A stretch of 22,551 nt of DNA from JBFMAE01 sp040756085. Its GTDB lineage: Bacteria; Desulfobacterota; BSN033; UBA1163. Location of the stretch: NCBI GenBank assembly GCA_040756085.1, contig JBFMAE010000151.1, positions 1 to 22,551 of the forward strand. Reading direction: 5' to 3'. Made by a program: the position numbers and the translations under genes. Below the pieces are notes generated by a model. The model was not told the origin of the DNA. It worked only from the letters and a program-made list of their open reading frames with translations, and searched no databases. This document shows, piece after piece, positions 1-6,694 of the stretch; position 1 is the stretch's first letter, and every line of letters begins with the position of its first letter.

Positions 1-10
1 AACTCCGAAC
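1..10. repeat. Edge copy of the AGTTCGGAG repeat
   Basis: The first ten bases (AACTCCGAAC) match one unit of the inverted repeat at 4031-4101. They lie four bases beyond the stop codon of the zinc-ribbon gene, so a further copy of this family probably begins outside the window. With only ten bases visible this rests on similarity to the fuller copy. Confidence 0.4.
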
Positions 11-14
11 TATT

Positions 15-950
15 TTAGAGGTTGGGGGCCTCTACGATCTCAACCTTGAACTCTTTTGCCTGGCTGGGGATATCTCTGAAAACCACGACAAACGGAATCG
101 CTTTGCCGGAAGCTGTGATCTTCTCCTTCTCCGTTTGAGGCTGAATCACCATCTCCCCTGTAAAGAAGGCGATAGGCAGGTTTTTCAATTCTCCACGACT
201 GATGAGGCCGCCGCAGACCGTCTCTTTCTCAGCGACCTTGGCTCTGTTCTGATCAAAAATTTCCACTCGGATTTTGATATGCTTTTTGGTAAAACGAGAT
301 TGATTGCTCACCTTTCCCTCGATGACAAATAGGGATATCTCTCCAATCTTCTCCTCATATCCACTCAGATCTCCGACGATCAGACCCTCTTTTTCAGTCC
401 CCCAGATCTGGTTCCAGAGAGCGGTGACCTTCTGGAGGGGGGTTTCGATATAATGAGAGAGTTTGCCGCCAGATTCTAACTCCGTCCAGAGATAGAAGGC
501 ACCGAAGACCAAGAGGATCAGGACGATGATCAAGGCAAAAATGTGAGAAGGACTTCTCCTTCCCACTCGAGCTATTTTCTTTGGTTTGTAGGCCTTGGCC
601 TCCGCCTTCTCTTCTTCTACAGGTTCTACCGGAACCACCTTCTCTGCTTTTTGTGGAGGGGCTTTTTCAGAAAAGAGGAAGGCCTCTTCTTCCTCTTCGG
701 GTGCCACCTCTCTCTTTTCGGCTTCGGACGGAGTGGGAATTTTCCCCTCTTTCGGCCCTGGTCCCATCATTTCCCCATGGTATTTGGCAAAGGATTCGAA
801 TTTCTCGAGGATCTCTTCTTTCGTCTCAGGAGGAGCGACGATATAAAAGACGTGCTTGCAGCGCGAGCAGCGAACCTTTGCTCCTTTGGGCGAGATTTTG
901 GAGTCTTCCAGGTTAAACTTAGTCAAGCAAGAGGCACAGGTAACGATCAT
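15..950 (-). CDS. Zinc-ribbon (MJ0042-type) membrane protein with DUF3426-like C-terminus
   Basis: 311 residues. The N-terminus is a zinc ribbon of the MJ0042 type, with Cys pairs at 5/8 (CASC) and 28/31 (CSRC). A Glu/Lys/Pro-rich, probably disordered linker follows at about residues 40-130. A single transmembrane helix spans about 136-156, preceded by a basic stretch (RVGRR), which suggests a cytoplasmic N-terminus. The C-terminal ~130 residues (SLFVIEGKVSNQSRFTKKHI...) resemble DUF3426, a beta-rich domain expected outside the membrane. Proteins of this build are common in Deltaproteobacteria, but their role is not established and I assign none. The ATG has a strong ribosome-binding site (AGGGGGA about 7 bases upstream) and a good promoter just before it, so the gene is probably transcribed on its own. 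The family call is confident; the function is unknown. Confidence 0.85.
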   Translation of the reverse strand: MIVTCASCLTKFNLEDSKISPKGAKVRCSRCKHVFYIVAPPETKEEILEKFESFAKYHGEMMGPGPKEGKIPTPSEAEKREVAPEEEEEAFLFSEKAPPQKAEKVVPVEPVEEEKAEAKAYKPKKIARVGRRSPSHIFALIIVLILLVFGAFYLWTELESGGKLSHYIETPLQKVTALWNQIWGTEKEGLIVGDLSGYEEKIGEISLFVIEGKVSNQSRFTKKHIKIRVEIFDQNRAKVAEKETVCGGLISRGELKNLPIAFFTGEMVIQPQTEKEKITASGKAIPFVVVFRDIPSQAKEFKVEIVEAPNL

Positions 951-979
951 AGATATCCCCCTTCTACCAATTTTTTTTC

Positions 980-1008
980 ATTATGATGAAAGGAATACGA
1001 AAAATCAA
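980..1008 (-). promoter_or_regulatory. Sigma-70-type promoter for the zinc-ribbon gene
   Basis: On the minus strand, TTGATT (1003-1008) is followed after exactly 17 bases by CATAAT (980-985), which matches the -10 consensus at five of six positions. Transcription would start near 973, giving a leader of about 23 bases that contains the AGGGGGA ribosome-binding site. The promoter lies directly beyond the hairpin that follows etfA, so termination and restart are neatly separated. Confidence 0.6.
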
Positions 1009-1010
1009 GA

Positions 1011-1064
1011 ATAAAAATCCCCCACTCCTCCTTTAGGAAAGGGGGGGTGAGGGGGGATTTTTAT
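1011..1064. terminator. C/G-rich hairpin after etfA, terminator-like
   Basis: ATAAAAATCCCCC (1011-1023) pairs perfectly with GGGGGATTTTTAT (1052-1064). With a one-base bulge at 1024 the stem can extend by a few more pairs toward a loop around TTTAGGAAA. It lies 19 bases beyond the etfA stop, and the 3' arm read on the minus strand ends in GATTTTTAT, so it could end the acyl-CoA operon transcript. The same outer A/T plus inner C/G architecture is also typical of dispersed intergenic repeats, so a mobile-repeat origin is equally possible. Confidence 0.55.
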
Positions 1065-1083
1065 TTTGGAAGGTTAATGAAGA

Positions 1084-2283
1084 CTATCTTCCCAAGCGTT
1101 TCTTGAACTCCTGGGTCAGCATGGGGACAACCGTAAAAAGATCGCCCACGACACCATAGGTGGCAATTTTAAAGATGGGAGCCTCCGGGTCCTTATTGAT
1201 GGCGACAATGATGTCGGATGTCTTCATCCCCGCCTGATGCTGAATAGCGCCCGAGATACCGCAGGCAATATAGATCTTGGGCCTGACGGTTCGACCGGTC
1301 TGTCCAACCTGGTGTTCATAGGGGATCCAGCCTGCATCCACCGTCGCACGGGAAGCACCTACGGCTGCTCCTAATACTTCGGCCAGTTCCCGGATCACTT
1401 TAAAATTTTCAGCACCTCCAAGACCTCTTCCTCCTGAGACGATGATCTCTGCATCGACCAGATTGACCGTCTCCGTCCCTTTGATGAATTCAAGGATCTT
1501 TGTCCTGACCTGATCTTCGGTCATCGGCAACGGCTCCCGAATCACCTCTCCTTTTCTCGATTCATCCCTCAAGGGCATGGGGAAGACCTTTGGCCGGACA
1601 GTGGACATCTGGGGCCGGTAATTGGGGTAGTCAAGAATCGTCGCCATGATATTCCCACCAAAGGCAGGCCGGGTCTGTCTGAGATATTTTGTTTCTGGAT
1701 CGATATCCAACCCGGTACAGTCTGCGGTTAAACCGGCCTCCAAGGTCGTTGCAACGGTTCCTGCGAAGTCCCGACCCTGGGTGGTTGCACCGAAGAGGAC
1801 GATTTCAGGTTTATACTTTCGGATCAGGTTGACTGCAGCACAGGCATAGGAGTCGGCTCGATATTGTTCGAGGATGGGATTTTCCGTTACATAAACTTTT
1901 TCGGCTCCGTAAGCGATAGCCTCCTTGATGAAACCATCGACCTTGTTCCCAAAAAGCATTCCGCATAATTGACATCCCAGGGCATCGGCCAATTTCTTCC
2001 CTTCACCCAGAAGTTCAAAGGAGACACTCGAAACCTTTCCCTGTTCATGTTCGACAAATACCCAGACATTTTTATAGGCGCTGGTATCAATGGTAACAGC
2101 TTTTTCCTCCTTTTCTACGGTGATGGCGCTGACCGGGCAGGCATCCACACAGGCACCGCAGAAGTTGCATTTCTCATCGACCACAGCAATCCCTTCCTTC
2201 ATGCTCAATGCGCCGAAGGGACAGGCGGGAATACAGGACTCACATCCTGTACAGGTATCAGCATCAATGATTAATCTGGCCAT
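1084..2283 (-). CDS. etfA: Electron transfer flavoprotein alpha subunit with N-terminal 2[4Fe-4S] ferredoxin domain
   Basis: 399 residues. EtfA binds FAD and with EtfB carries electrons between acyl-CoA dehydrogenases and other redox partners. Residues 1-55 form a bacterial-type two-cluster ferredoxin with CxxCxxCxxxCP motifs at Cys 11/14/17/21 and 39/42/45/49. The EtfA N-terminal domain follows at about 65-260, then the C-terminal FAD domain at about 270-399 with SGGRGLGG (283-290), SRATVDAGW (311-319) and CGISGAIQHQ (341-350). Typical EtfA is about 320 residues, so the ferredoxin is an addition, as in CarE of the caffeyl-CoA reductase-Etf complex. The clusters may let this ETF exchange electrons with ferredoxin or a membrane iron-sulfur partner; that is inference. 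The ATG has a strong AGGAGG site. It is last in the thiolase-ECH-etfB-etfA operon and is separated from etfB by an unusual 144-base repeat-bearing gap. Confidence 0.95.
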   Translation of the reverse strand: MARLIIDADTCTGCESCIPACPFGALSMKEGIAVVDEKCNFCGACVDACPVSAITVEKEEKAVTIDTSAYKNVWVFVEHEQGKVSSVSFELLGEGKKLADALGCQLCGMLFGNKVDGFIKEAIAYGAEKVYVTENPILEQYRADSYACAAVNLIRKYKPEIVLFGATTQGRDFAGTVATTLEAGLTADCTGLDIDPETKYLRQTRPAFGGNIMATILDYPNYRPQMSTVRPKVFPMPLRDESRKGEVIREPLPMTEDQVRTKILEFIKGTETVNLVDAEIIVSGGRGLGGAENFKVIRELAEVLGAAVGASRATVDAGWIPYEHQVGQTGRTVRPKIYIACGISGAIQHQAGMKTSDIIVAINKDPEAPIFKIATYGVVGDLFTVVPMLTQEFKKRLGR

Positions 2284-2312
2284 TCGCTTCTCCTCCTATC
2301 TAAATTGGAAAA

Positions 2313-2411
2313 TTGGAATAATGGAATAGTGGAAGGTTGGGTTGCAAACCGTTCGGGAATTTGGAATTTCTGATTTTGGGTAATCATTATTCCAATATTC
2401 CATCATTCCAA
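2313..2411. repeat. 22-bp inverted repeat between etfB and etfA
   Basis: The arms 2313-2334 and 2390-2411 are inverse complements at 20 of 22 positions and are built from TGGAAT-like units, separated by 55 bases. The element fills most of the space between the etfB stop and the etfA ribosome-binding site, so it is transcribed inside the operon. Related TTTGGAAT-rich DNA also occurs before pdxA (6650-6695), which suggests a dispersed family. It could act as an RNA processing or stability hairpin, or be neutral. Confidence 0.7.
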
Positions 2412-2427
2412 ACGAACTCAATTGATA

Positions 2428-3222
2428 CTATTTGATAAATTTCGTATCCATCAATTTATTCACCAGGAGTGGAACCACCTCAGACAATTCCCCTTTTAAA
2501 ACCTCTCCCCCTCCCCTGGCTTCCGGAGAAAAGACCTTCATCACCCAGGTGGGTGATCCCTTCAATCCAATGCGGTTTTCATCCGCATTGATATCTTTAG
2601 CCGTCAAGGTAGGAATCTGTGCCTTGGCAGCCTTTTTAATCCCTAACAGGGAAGGGAGTCTGGGCTCGTTGATGTCTTTGACGACGGTCAGCAGAGCGGG
2701 AAGCGAAGATTCTACAACTTCCCTTCCATGCTCCAACATCCGTTCCACCACGATCCTCTTCTCCTCGATATTGATCTCTCTAACCTTGCAGACATAGGTC
2801 AATTGCGGAATTCCCAGGCGCGTCGCAATGCCAGGCCCCACTTGGGCTGTATCTCCGTCGATGGCCTGCTTTCCACAGATGACGAGATCCACACCTCCGA
2901 TCACCTCAATCGTCTTGGCCAGGGTATAGGCCGTTGCCAACGTATCCGCTCCCGCAAAGGCCCTGTCCGATATCAGATAGGCCTTATCTGCACCCACGGC
3001 CAGTGAATTTTTTAAGACCTCGACCGCCTGGGGCGGGCCCATGGTGATCACATGAACTTCTCCACCATACTTCTCCTTGGTGAGAAGGGCCTCTTCCACA
3101 GCGAATTCATCGAAGGGATTGGTGATGCTTGCAACGCCCTCTCGAATCAGGGTGTTTGTCTCTGGATTGATCTTCACATCGGTGGTGTCGGGTACCTGTT
3201 TGATACATACTGCGATCTTCAC
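2428..3222 (-). CDS. etfB: Electron transfer flavoprotein beta subunit
   Basis: 264 residues, normal length for EtfB, the partner of the downstream EtfA. The N-terminal signature MKIAVCIKQVPDT and the nucleotide-binding segment CGKQAIDGDTAQVGP (116-130) are clear. The GDTAQVGP form resembles EtfB proteins of anaerobes, some of which are electron-bifurcating, more than the mitochondrial form, which reads DDDCNQTG there. This hints at, but does not prove, bifurcation. The start codon is GTG, supported by an AGGAGGAG ribosome-binding site 4-5 bases upstream. Only 10 bases separate it from the enoyl-CoA hydratase stop, so the two are very likely cotranscribed. Confidence 0.95.
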   Translation of the reverse strand: MKIAVCIKQVPDTTDVKINPETNTLIREGVASITNPFDEFAVEEALLTKEKYGGEVHVITMGPPQAVEVLKNSLAVGADKAYLISDRAFAGADTLATAYTLAKTIEVIGGVDLVICGKQAIDGDTAQVGPGIATRLGIPQLTYVCKVREINIEEKRIVVERMLEHGREVVESSLPALLTVVKDINEPRLPSLLGIKKAAKAQIPTLTAKDINADENRIGLKGSPTWVMKVFSPEARGGGEVLKGELSEVVPLLVNKLMDTKFIK

Positions 3223-3232
3223 TTTCTCCTCC

Positions 3233-4015
3233 TTATCTTCCTTTAAAATTGGGTTTCCTCTTTTCGACGAATGCTGTCATCCCTTCCTTCTGATCCTCGG
3301 TGGTGAAAGCGAGGCTGAAGGCATAAGATTCTAAAGAACATGCCTCTGCGAGATCCATATTGAAGCCAGCATCGATGACCGTCTTCGCCAATCTTACTCC
3401 AACAACTCCATTTTTAGCAATCTGGGAGGCCACCTTTTTCGTCTCCTCCACCAGGGAAGCCTGTGGAAAGATCTGGTTAACAATCCCCATCTGAAAAGCC
3501 TCCTGGGCACTGATCATTTTTCCTGTCAGAATCAGTTCTTTCGCCTTTCCCTTTCCGATGAGACGAGAAAGCCTCTGTGTCCCTCCAAAGCCTGGAAAGA
3601 CACCGAGGGTGACTTCAGGAAGTCCAAACTTTGCGTTTTCAGAGGCATAAATGAAATCGCAGGCAAGGGCGATCTCTGTCCCTCCCCCCAGGGCAAAACC
3701 GTTAACGGCCGCAATGACCGGTCGCTCCATATCCTGAATCATCTTCAATGTGAGATGGCCCAATTTTGAAAAGTCAAGAGCCTCGATGGAGTTCATTTCC
3801 TTCATCTCCAGGATATCCGCCCCAGCAACAAAGGCCTTCTCTCCAGCACCGGTCAGGATGAGCACCTTCATTTCCGGATGCTCTTTCAACTCTTGGAACC
3901 CCATCTGAATCTCTTTGAGGGTCTCGATGTTTAAGGCATTAAGGGCCTTGGGTCGATTGATCTTGAAGATCCCAATCTCGCCTTCGAATGATAATGAAAT
4001 ATTTTTATATTCCAT
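3233..4015 (-). CDS. Enoyl-CoA hydratase / crotonase family protein
   Basis: 260 residues, full length for a bacterial crotonase. It should catalyse reversible hydration of trans-2-enoyl-CoA (for example crotonyl-CoA) to 3-hydroxyacyl-CoA. Both catalytic glutamates of the hydratase subfamily are present: Glu114 in GGGTEIAL and Glu134 in FGLPEV, equivalent to Glu144 and Glu164 of the rat enzyme. The oxyanion-hole segments AGADI (64-68) and ALGGG (about 108-112) and the following FPGFGGTQRL are intact. This supports a true hydratase rather than an isomerase or dehalogenase, although chain-length preference cannot be read. It lies between the thiolase and etfB in the same operon. An 84-base gap holding an inverted repeat precedes it. 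Confidence 0.92.
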   Translation of the reverse strand: MEYKNISLSFEGEIGIFKINRPKALNALNIETLKEIQMGFQELKEHPEMKVLILTGAGEKAFVAGADILEMKEMNSIEALDFSKLGHLTLKMIQDMERPVIAAVNGFALGGGTEIALACDFIYASENAKFGLPEVTLGVFPGFGGTQRLSRLIGKGKAKELILTGKMISAQEAFQMGIVNQIFPQASLVEETKKVASQIAKNGVVGVRLAKTVIDAGFNMDLAEACSLESYAFSLAFTTEDQKEGMTAFVEKRKPNFKGR

Positions 4016-4030
4016 CTTACCTCCTCTATC

Positions 4031-4101
4031 AGTTCGGAGTTCGTAGTTCGGAGATTTTTGTTTAAACCCTCATCACTCCGAACTCACCACTCCGAACTCC
4101 T
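4031..4101. repeat. AGTTCGGAG inverted repeat between thiolase and enoyl-CoA hydratase genes
   Basis: The left arm (4031-4053) has two AGTTCGGAG units, and the right arm (4076-4098) has two in inverse orientation. The arms pair at 19 of 23 positions, with the mismatches confined to the four-base spacer between units. The right end touches the thiolase stop codon (4100-4102). A further unit is visible at bases 1-10. It is transcribed within the operon and could form a long hairpin in the mRNA. Confidence 0.75.
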
Positions 4102-5383
4102 AACTTCTTTCGATGACCATGGCCATGCCCTGACCACCTCCAATACAGAGGGTGGCCAATCCTAAATTGATCTTTCTCCGCCTCATTTCATAGAGGAGTG
4201 TGACGACCAACCTTGTCCCTGAGCATCCGATGGGATGACCCAAGGAAATCCCGCTCCCGTTGACATTGGTCTTTTCCATATCGAACTGGAGTTCCCGGAC
4301 ACAGGCAATCGATTGCGAGGCAAAGGCTTCGTTCAGTTCGATCAGCCCAATATCATTGAGAGAGATCCCCGCTTTTTTCAATGCCTTCCTCACCGAAGGG
4401 ATGGGACCCAGACCCATAAAGGCTGGGTCGACCCCCCCTGAGGCATAAGACCGAATCGTCCCCAGGGGCTCCAGCTTCAATTCTTTTGCCTTTTCTTTGG
4501 ACATCAAAAGGACAGCGGCAGCCGCATCGTTGATCCCGGAAGCATTTCCTGCGGTGACGGTGCCTCCTGGTTTGAAGGCCGTGGGCAGTTTGGCCATCTT
4601 CTCCAGAGAAGTGTCCATCGGCCTTTCGTCCGTATCGAAAGTCAGAGGGTCTCCTTTCTTTTGCGGGATCACCACTGGAACGATCTCTTCTTTAAACGTT
4701 CCGTTTTTGATTGCAGCTCTTGCCCTCTGGTGGCTCAGAAGCCCGAATTCATCCTGTTCCTTTCTTGAAATTCCAAACTTATCAGCAATGTTCTCCGCCG
4801 TCATTCCCATATGATATCCATAAAAGATCTCATAGAGCCCATCGAAGACCATCAAATCGACCATTTCCTGATTGAACATCCTCGCACCCCAGCGGCCCTG
4901 AGGAAAGGCATAAGGAACTTGACTCATATTCTCCATCCCCCCTGCCACGATCACATCCGCCTCGCCTAATTGAATCGATTGGGCACCCAAGGCAATGGCT
5001 TTCAGACCTGAGGCGCAGACTTTATTGACCGTAAATGCATGGGTCTCCTTCGGAACCCCTGCATAGATCATTGCCTGCCGAGCCGGGTTCTGTCCTTGTC
5101 CAGCTTGCAGGACATTGCCCATAATCACTTCATCCACATGAATCTCTGAGAACGATCCATCCCATTGACCATGGGACTTCTCTAACTCCGTTATCCCTGA
5201 CCCTTTAAATAAATCGGGAGCTATATCTAAAATTTCCTTCTTGATGATCGGTTTAAGACCCGTTTTTTTAAGCACTTCTCGGATTACAATTGCACCTAAT
5301 TTAACTACTTGAACATCCTTCAGAGAACCTCCAAAAACACCTATTGCTGTCCTCGTCCCGCTCACAATGACTACTTCTCTCAT
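4100..5383 (-). CDS. Thiolase (acetyl-CoA C-acetyltransferase type)
   Basis: 427 residues. It should catalyse either condensation of two acetyl-CoA or thiolytic cleavage of 3-ketoacyl-CoA. All active-site elements are present: nucleophile Cys123 in NKVCASG, NEAFA (351-355), His383 in GHPIGCSG and Cys413 in TLCIGGGQG. It is about 35 residues longer than the usual ~392. The extra residues fall at about 44-80, between the first helix and the VDEVIMGNV strand, and read as a charged or polar insert rather than a domain I know. The start has an AGGAGAG ribosome-binding site, and a consensus-like promoter lies about 120-150 bases upstream. It is the first gene of the operon with enoyl-CoA hydratase and EtfBA. 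The direction of the pathway (butyrate-type synthesis or beta-oxidation) cannot be decided from these genes. Confidence 0.93.
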   Translation of the reverse strand: MREVVIVSGTRTAIGVFGGSLKDVQVVKLGAIVIREVLKKTGLKPIIKKEILDIAPDLFKGSGITELEKSHGQWDGSFSEIHVDEVIMGNVLQAGQGQNPARQAMIYAGVPKETHAFTVNKVCASGLKAIALGAQSIQLGEADVIVAGGMENMSQVPYAFPQGRWGARMFNQEMVDLMVFDGLYEIFYGYHMGMTAENIADKFGISRKEQDEFGLLSHQRARAAIKNGTFKEEIVPVVIPQKKGDPLTFDTDERPMDTSLEKMAKLPTAFKPGGTVTAGNASGINDAAAAVLLMSKEKAKELKLEPLGTIRSYASGGVDPAFMGLGPIPSVRKALKKAGISLNDIGLIELNEAFASQSIACVRELQFDMEKTNVNGSGISLGHPIGCSGTRLVVTLLYEMRRRKINLGLATLCIGGGQGMAMVIERS

Positions 5384-5502
5384 ACCACTCTCCTTATCCT
5401 ATTCTGAACTTCTCTTCCTGATTGTTTTTTGCCCTCCTATAGGCAGAGCAGACAGGGAAATATGGGGAGATTTAAATCAAAAGATAATTTTCACAAGTAT
5501 GT

Positions 5503-5531
5503 CTTTTAGCCCAAAACAGATTTTTTGTCAA
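5503..5531 (-). promoter_or_regulatory. Promoter of the thiolase-ECH-etfBA operon
   Basis: On the minus strand a perfect -35 box TTGACA (5526-5531) is followed after 17 bases by TAAAAG (5503-5508), four of six matches to the -10 consensus. It lies in the 171-base gap between the pdxA stop and the thiolase start. Transcription would begin near 5496, leaving a leader of roughly 110 bases. The surrounding DNA is A/T-rich, and I see no convincing operator dyad. Confidence 0.6.
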
Positions 5532-5554
5532 CATCTTTTTCTCAAAACCAGATA

Positions 5555-6646
5555 TTAATAATTTCTTTTTAATTTTGATAAGTTAGAGGCTATAAGCATA
5601 GCCTTAATCAGATTGGTTGGGTCGGCCAATCCTTTCCCGGCAATGTCATAGGCAGTCCCATGACTAACGGATGTCCGAATAAATGGTAAACCTAAAGTAA
5701 AATTGACAGCCTCCTTGAAATCGGACATCTTCACAGGGATGAGGCCCTGGTCGTGATACATTGAAATGACTGCATCAAAAGAGGTAGGGCTTGAAAGGTT
5801 AAAAAAAGAGTCAGCAGGATAAGGTCCCTCCACCCCCACCCCCGGAGACCTCGCCTCTTCGATCGCCGGGACAATCTCCATTCTTTCCTCTTCTCCTAAG
5901 AGTCCTTCTTCTCCGCAATGGGGGTTGAGGCCAAGAACAGCGATCCTGGGATGGTTGATCCCGAAATATTTTTTCAATCCTTCAACCGTCATCTGAATCG
6001 TGGAAAAGATGCGATGGCGAGTGATCCATTTTGACACCTCCTGAAGAGGAAGATGGGTCGTGACGAGAACGACCCTCCACCTCGATCCCAAAAACATCAT
6101 GGCCACAGAGGGGGTTTGAGCCAGATGGGCTATAAGTTCCGTGTGGCCCGGAAAGGGATATCCAGCCGAATGGATCACCTGCTTATTGATCGGGCATGTG
6201 GTGATGGCATCCAGTTTTCCATTCCTCACGCACCTGACCGCCTCTTCAATATATTTCACCATTGCCTTTCCACACTCCCTGTCCGGTTTTCCAACATGCA
6301 GGGAGGTGACATTTAATTGGCTTAACGAGGAGAGAAAGATATTCTTTGGACGGTATCCTTCATCTGGAATCTCCTCAAAGGTTTCCACCTGAGTGGGAAG
6401 CCTTTGCATGTGGATAGTCTTTAAAAGGACTTCTCGATCACCGAAAACGACGGGCCGGCAGGCTTGAAATGGTTCTTCCATCGATAAGGCCTTGACGATG
6501 ATTTCCGGCCCAATACCGGTAGGATCACCCATGGTAATGCCGATCTTGGGAAGGTTCAATTTGATAGGGGGATGGGGTGGGTTGGAGATAGGGTGATGAT
6601 CATTTGAGTTTCGAGTGGAATTGGTTTGGGTTTTCGAATTTGACAT
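5555..6646 (-). CDS. pdxA: 4-hydroxythreonine-4-phosphate dehydrogenase
   Basis: PdxA oxidises 4-phosphohydroxy-L-threonine in the DXP-dependent route to pyridoxal 5'-phosphate. The protein is 363 residues as called. Family motifs are PKIGITMGDPTGIGPEI (33-49), PGHTE with metal-ligand His168, LNPHCGEEG (240-248), MYHDQGLIPVK (296-306, metal-ligand His298) and the LPFIRTSVSHGTAYDIAG segment. The first ~31 residues (Asn/Ser/His/Pro-rich) lie outside the family and are encoded in a TTTGGAAT/TTCGAATT repeat-like stretch. The ATG has no obvious ribosome-binding site, so the real start may be nearer PKIGITM, for example a TTG at about residue 30. It follows the SurA-like gene with a 48-base gap, the same adjacency as surA-pdxA in E. 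coli. Confidence 0.93.
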   Translation of the reverse strand: MSNSKTQTNSTRNSNDHHPISNPPHPPIKLNLPKIGITMGDPTGIGPEIIVKALSMEEPFQACRPVVFGDREVLLKTIHMQRLPTQVETFEEIPDEGYRPKNIFLSSLSQLNVTSLHVGKPDRECGKAMVKYIEEAVRCVRNGKLDAITTCPINKQVIHSAGYPFPGHTELIAHLAQTPSVAMMFLGSRWRVVLVTTHLPLQEVSKWITRHRIFSTIQMTVEGLKKYFGINHPRIAVLGLNPHCGEEGLLGEEERMEIVPAIEEARSPGVGVEGPYPADSFFNLSSPTSFDAVISMYHDQGLIPVKMSDFKEAVNFTLGLPFIRTSVSHGTAYDIAGKGLADPTNLIKAMLIASNLSKLKRNY

Positions 6647-6694
6647 AGTTCATTTGGAATATGTTTGAATCCGCTTTTAATTTGGAATTTGATT

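Noticed and set aside
543..986. Long plus-strand open frames opposite the zinc-ribbon gene
   Set aside because: They are antisense to the Glu/Lys/Pro-rich linker, whose composition suppresses stop codons on the other strand. They have no recognisable domain, and the minus-strand gene is well supported.
5384..5554. FadR-like operator before the thiolase operon
   Set aside because: The gap is A/T-rich, but I could not find a convincing symmetrical site near the -35/-10 boxes.
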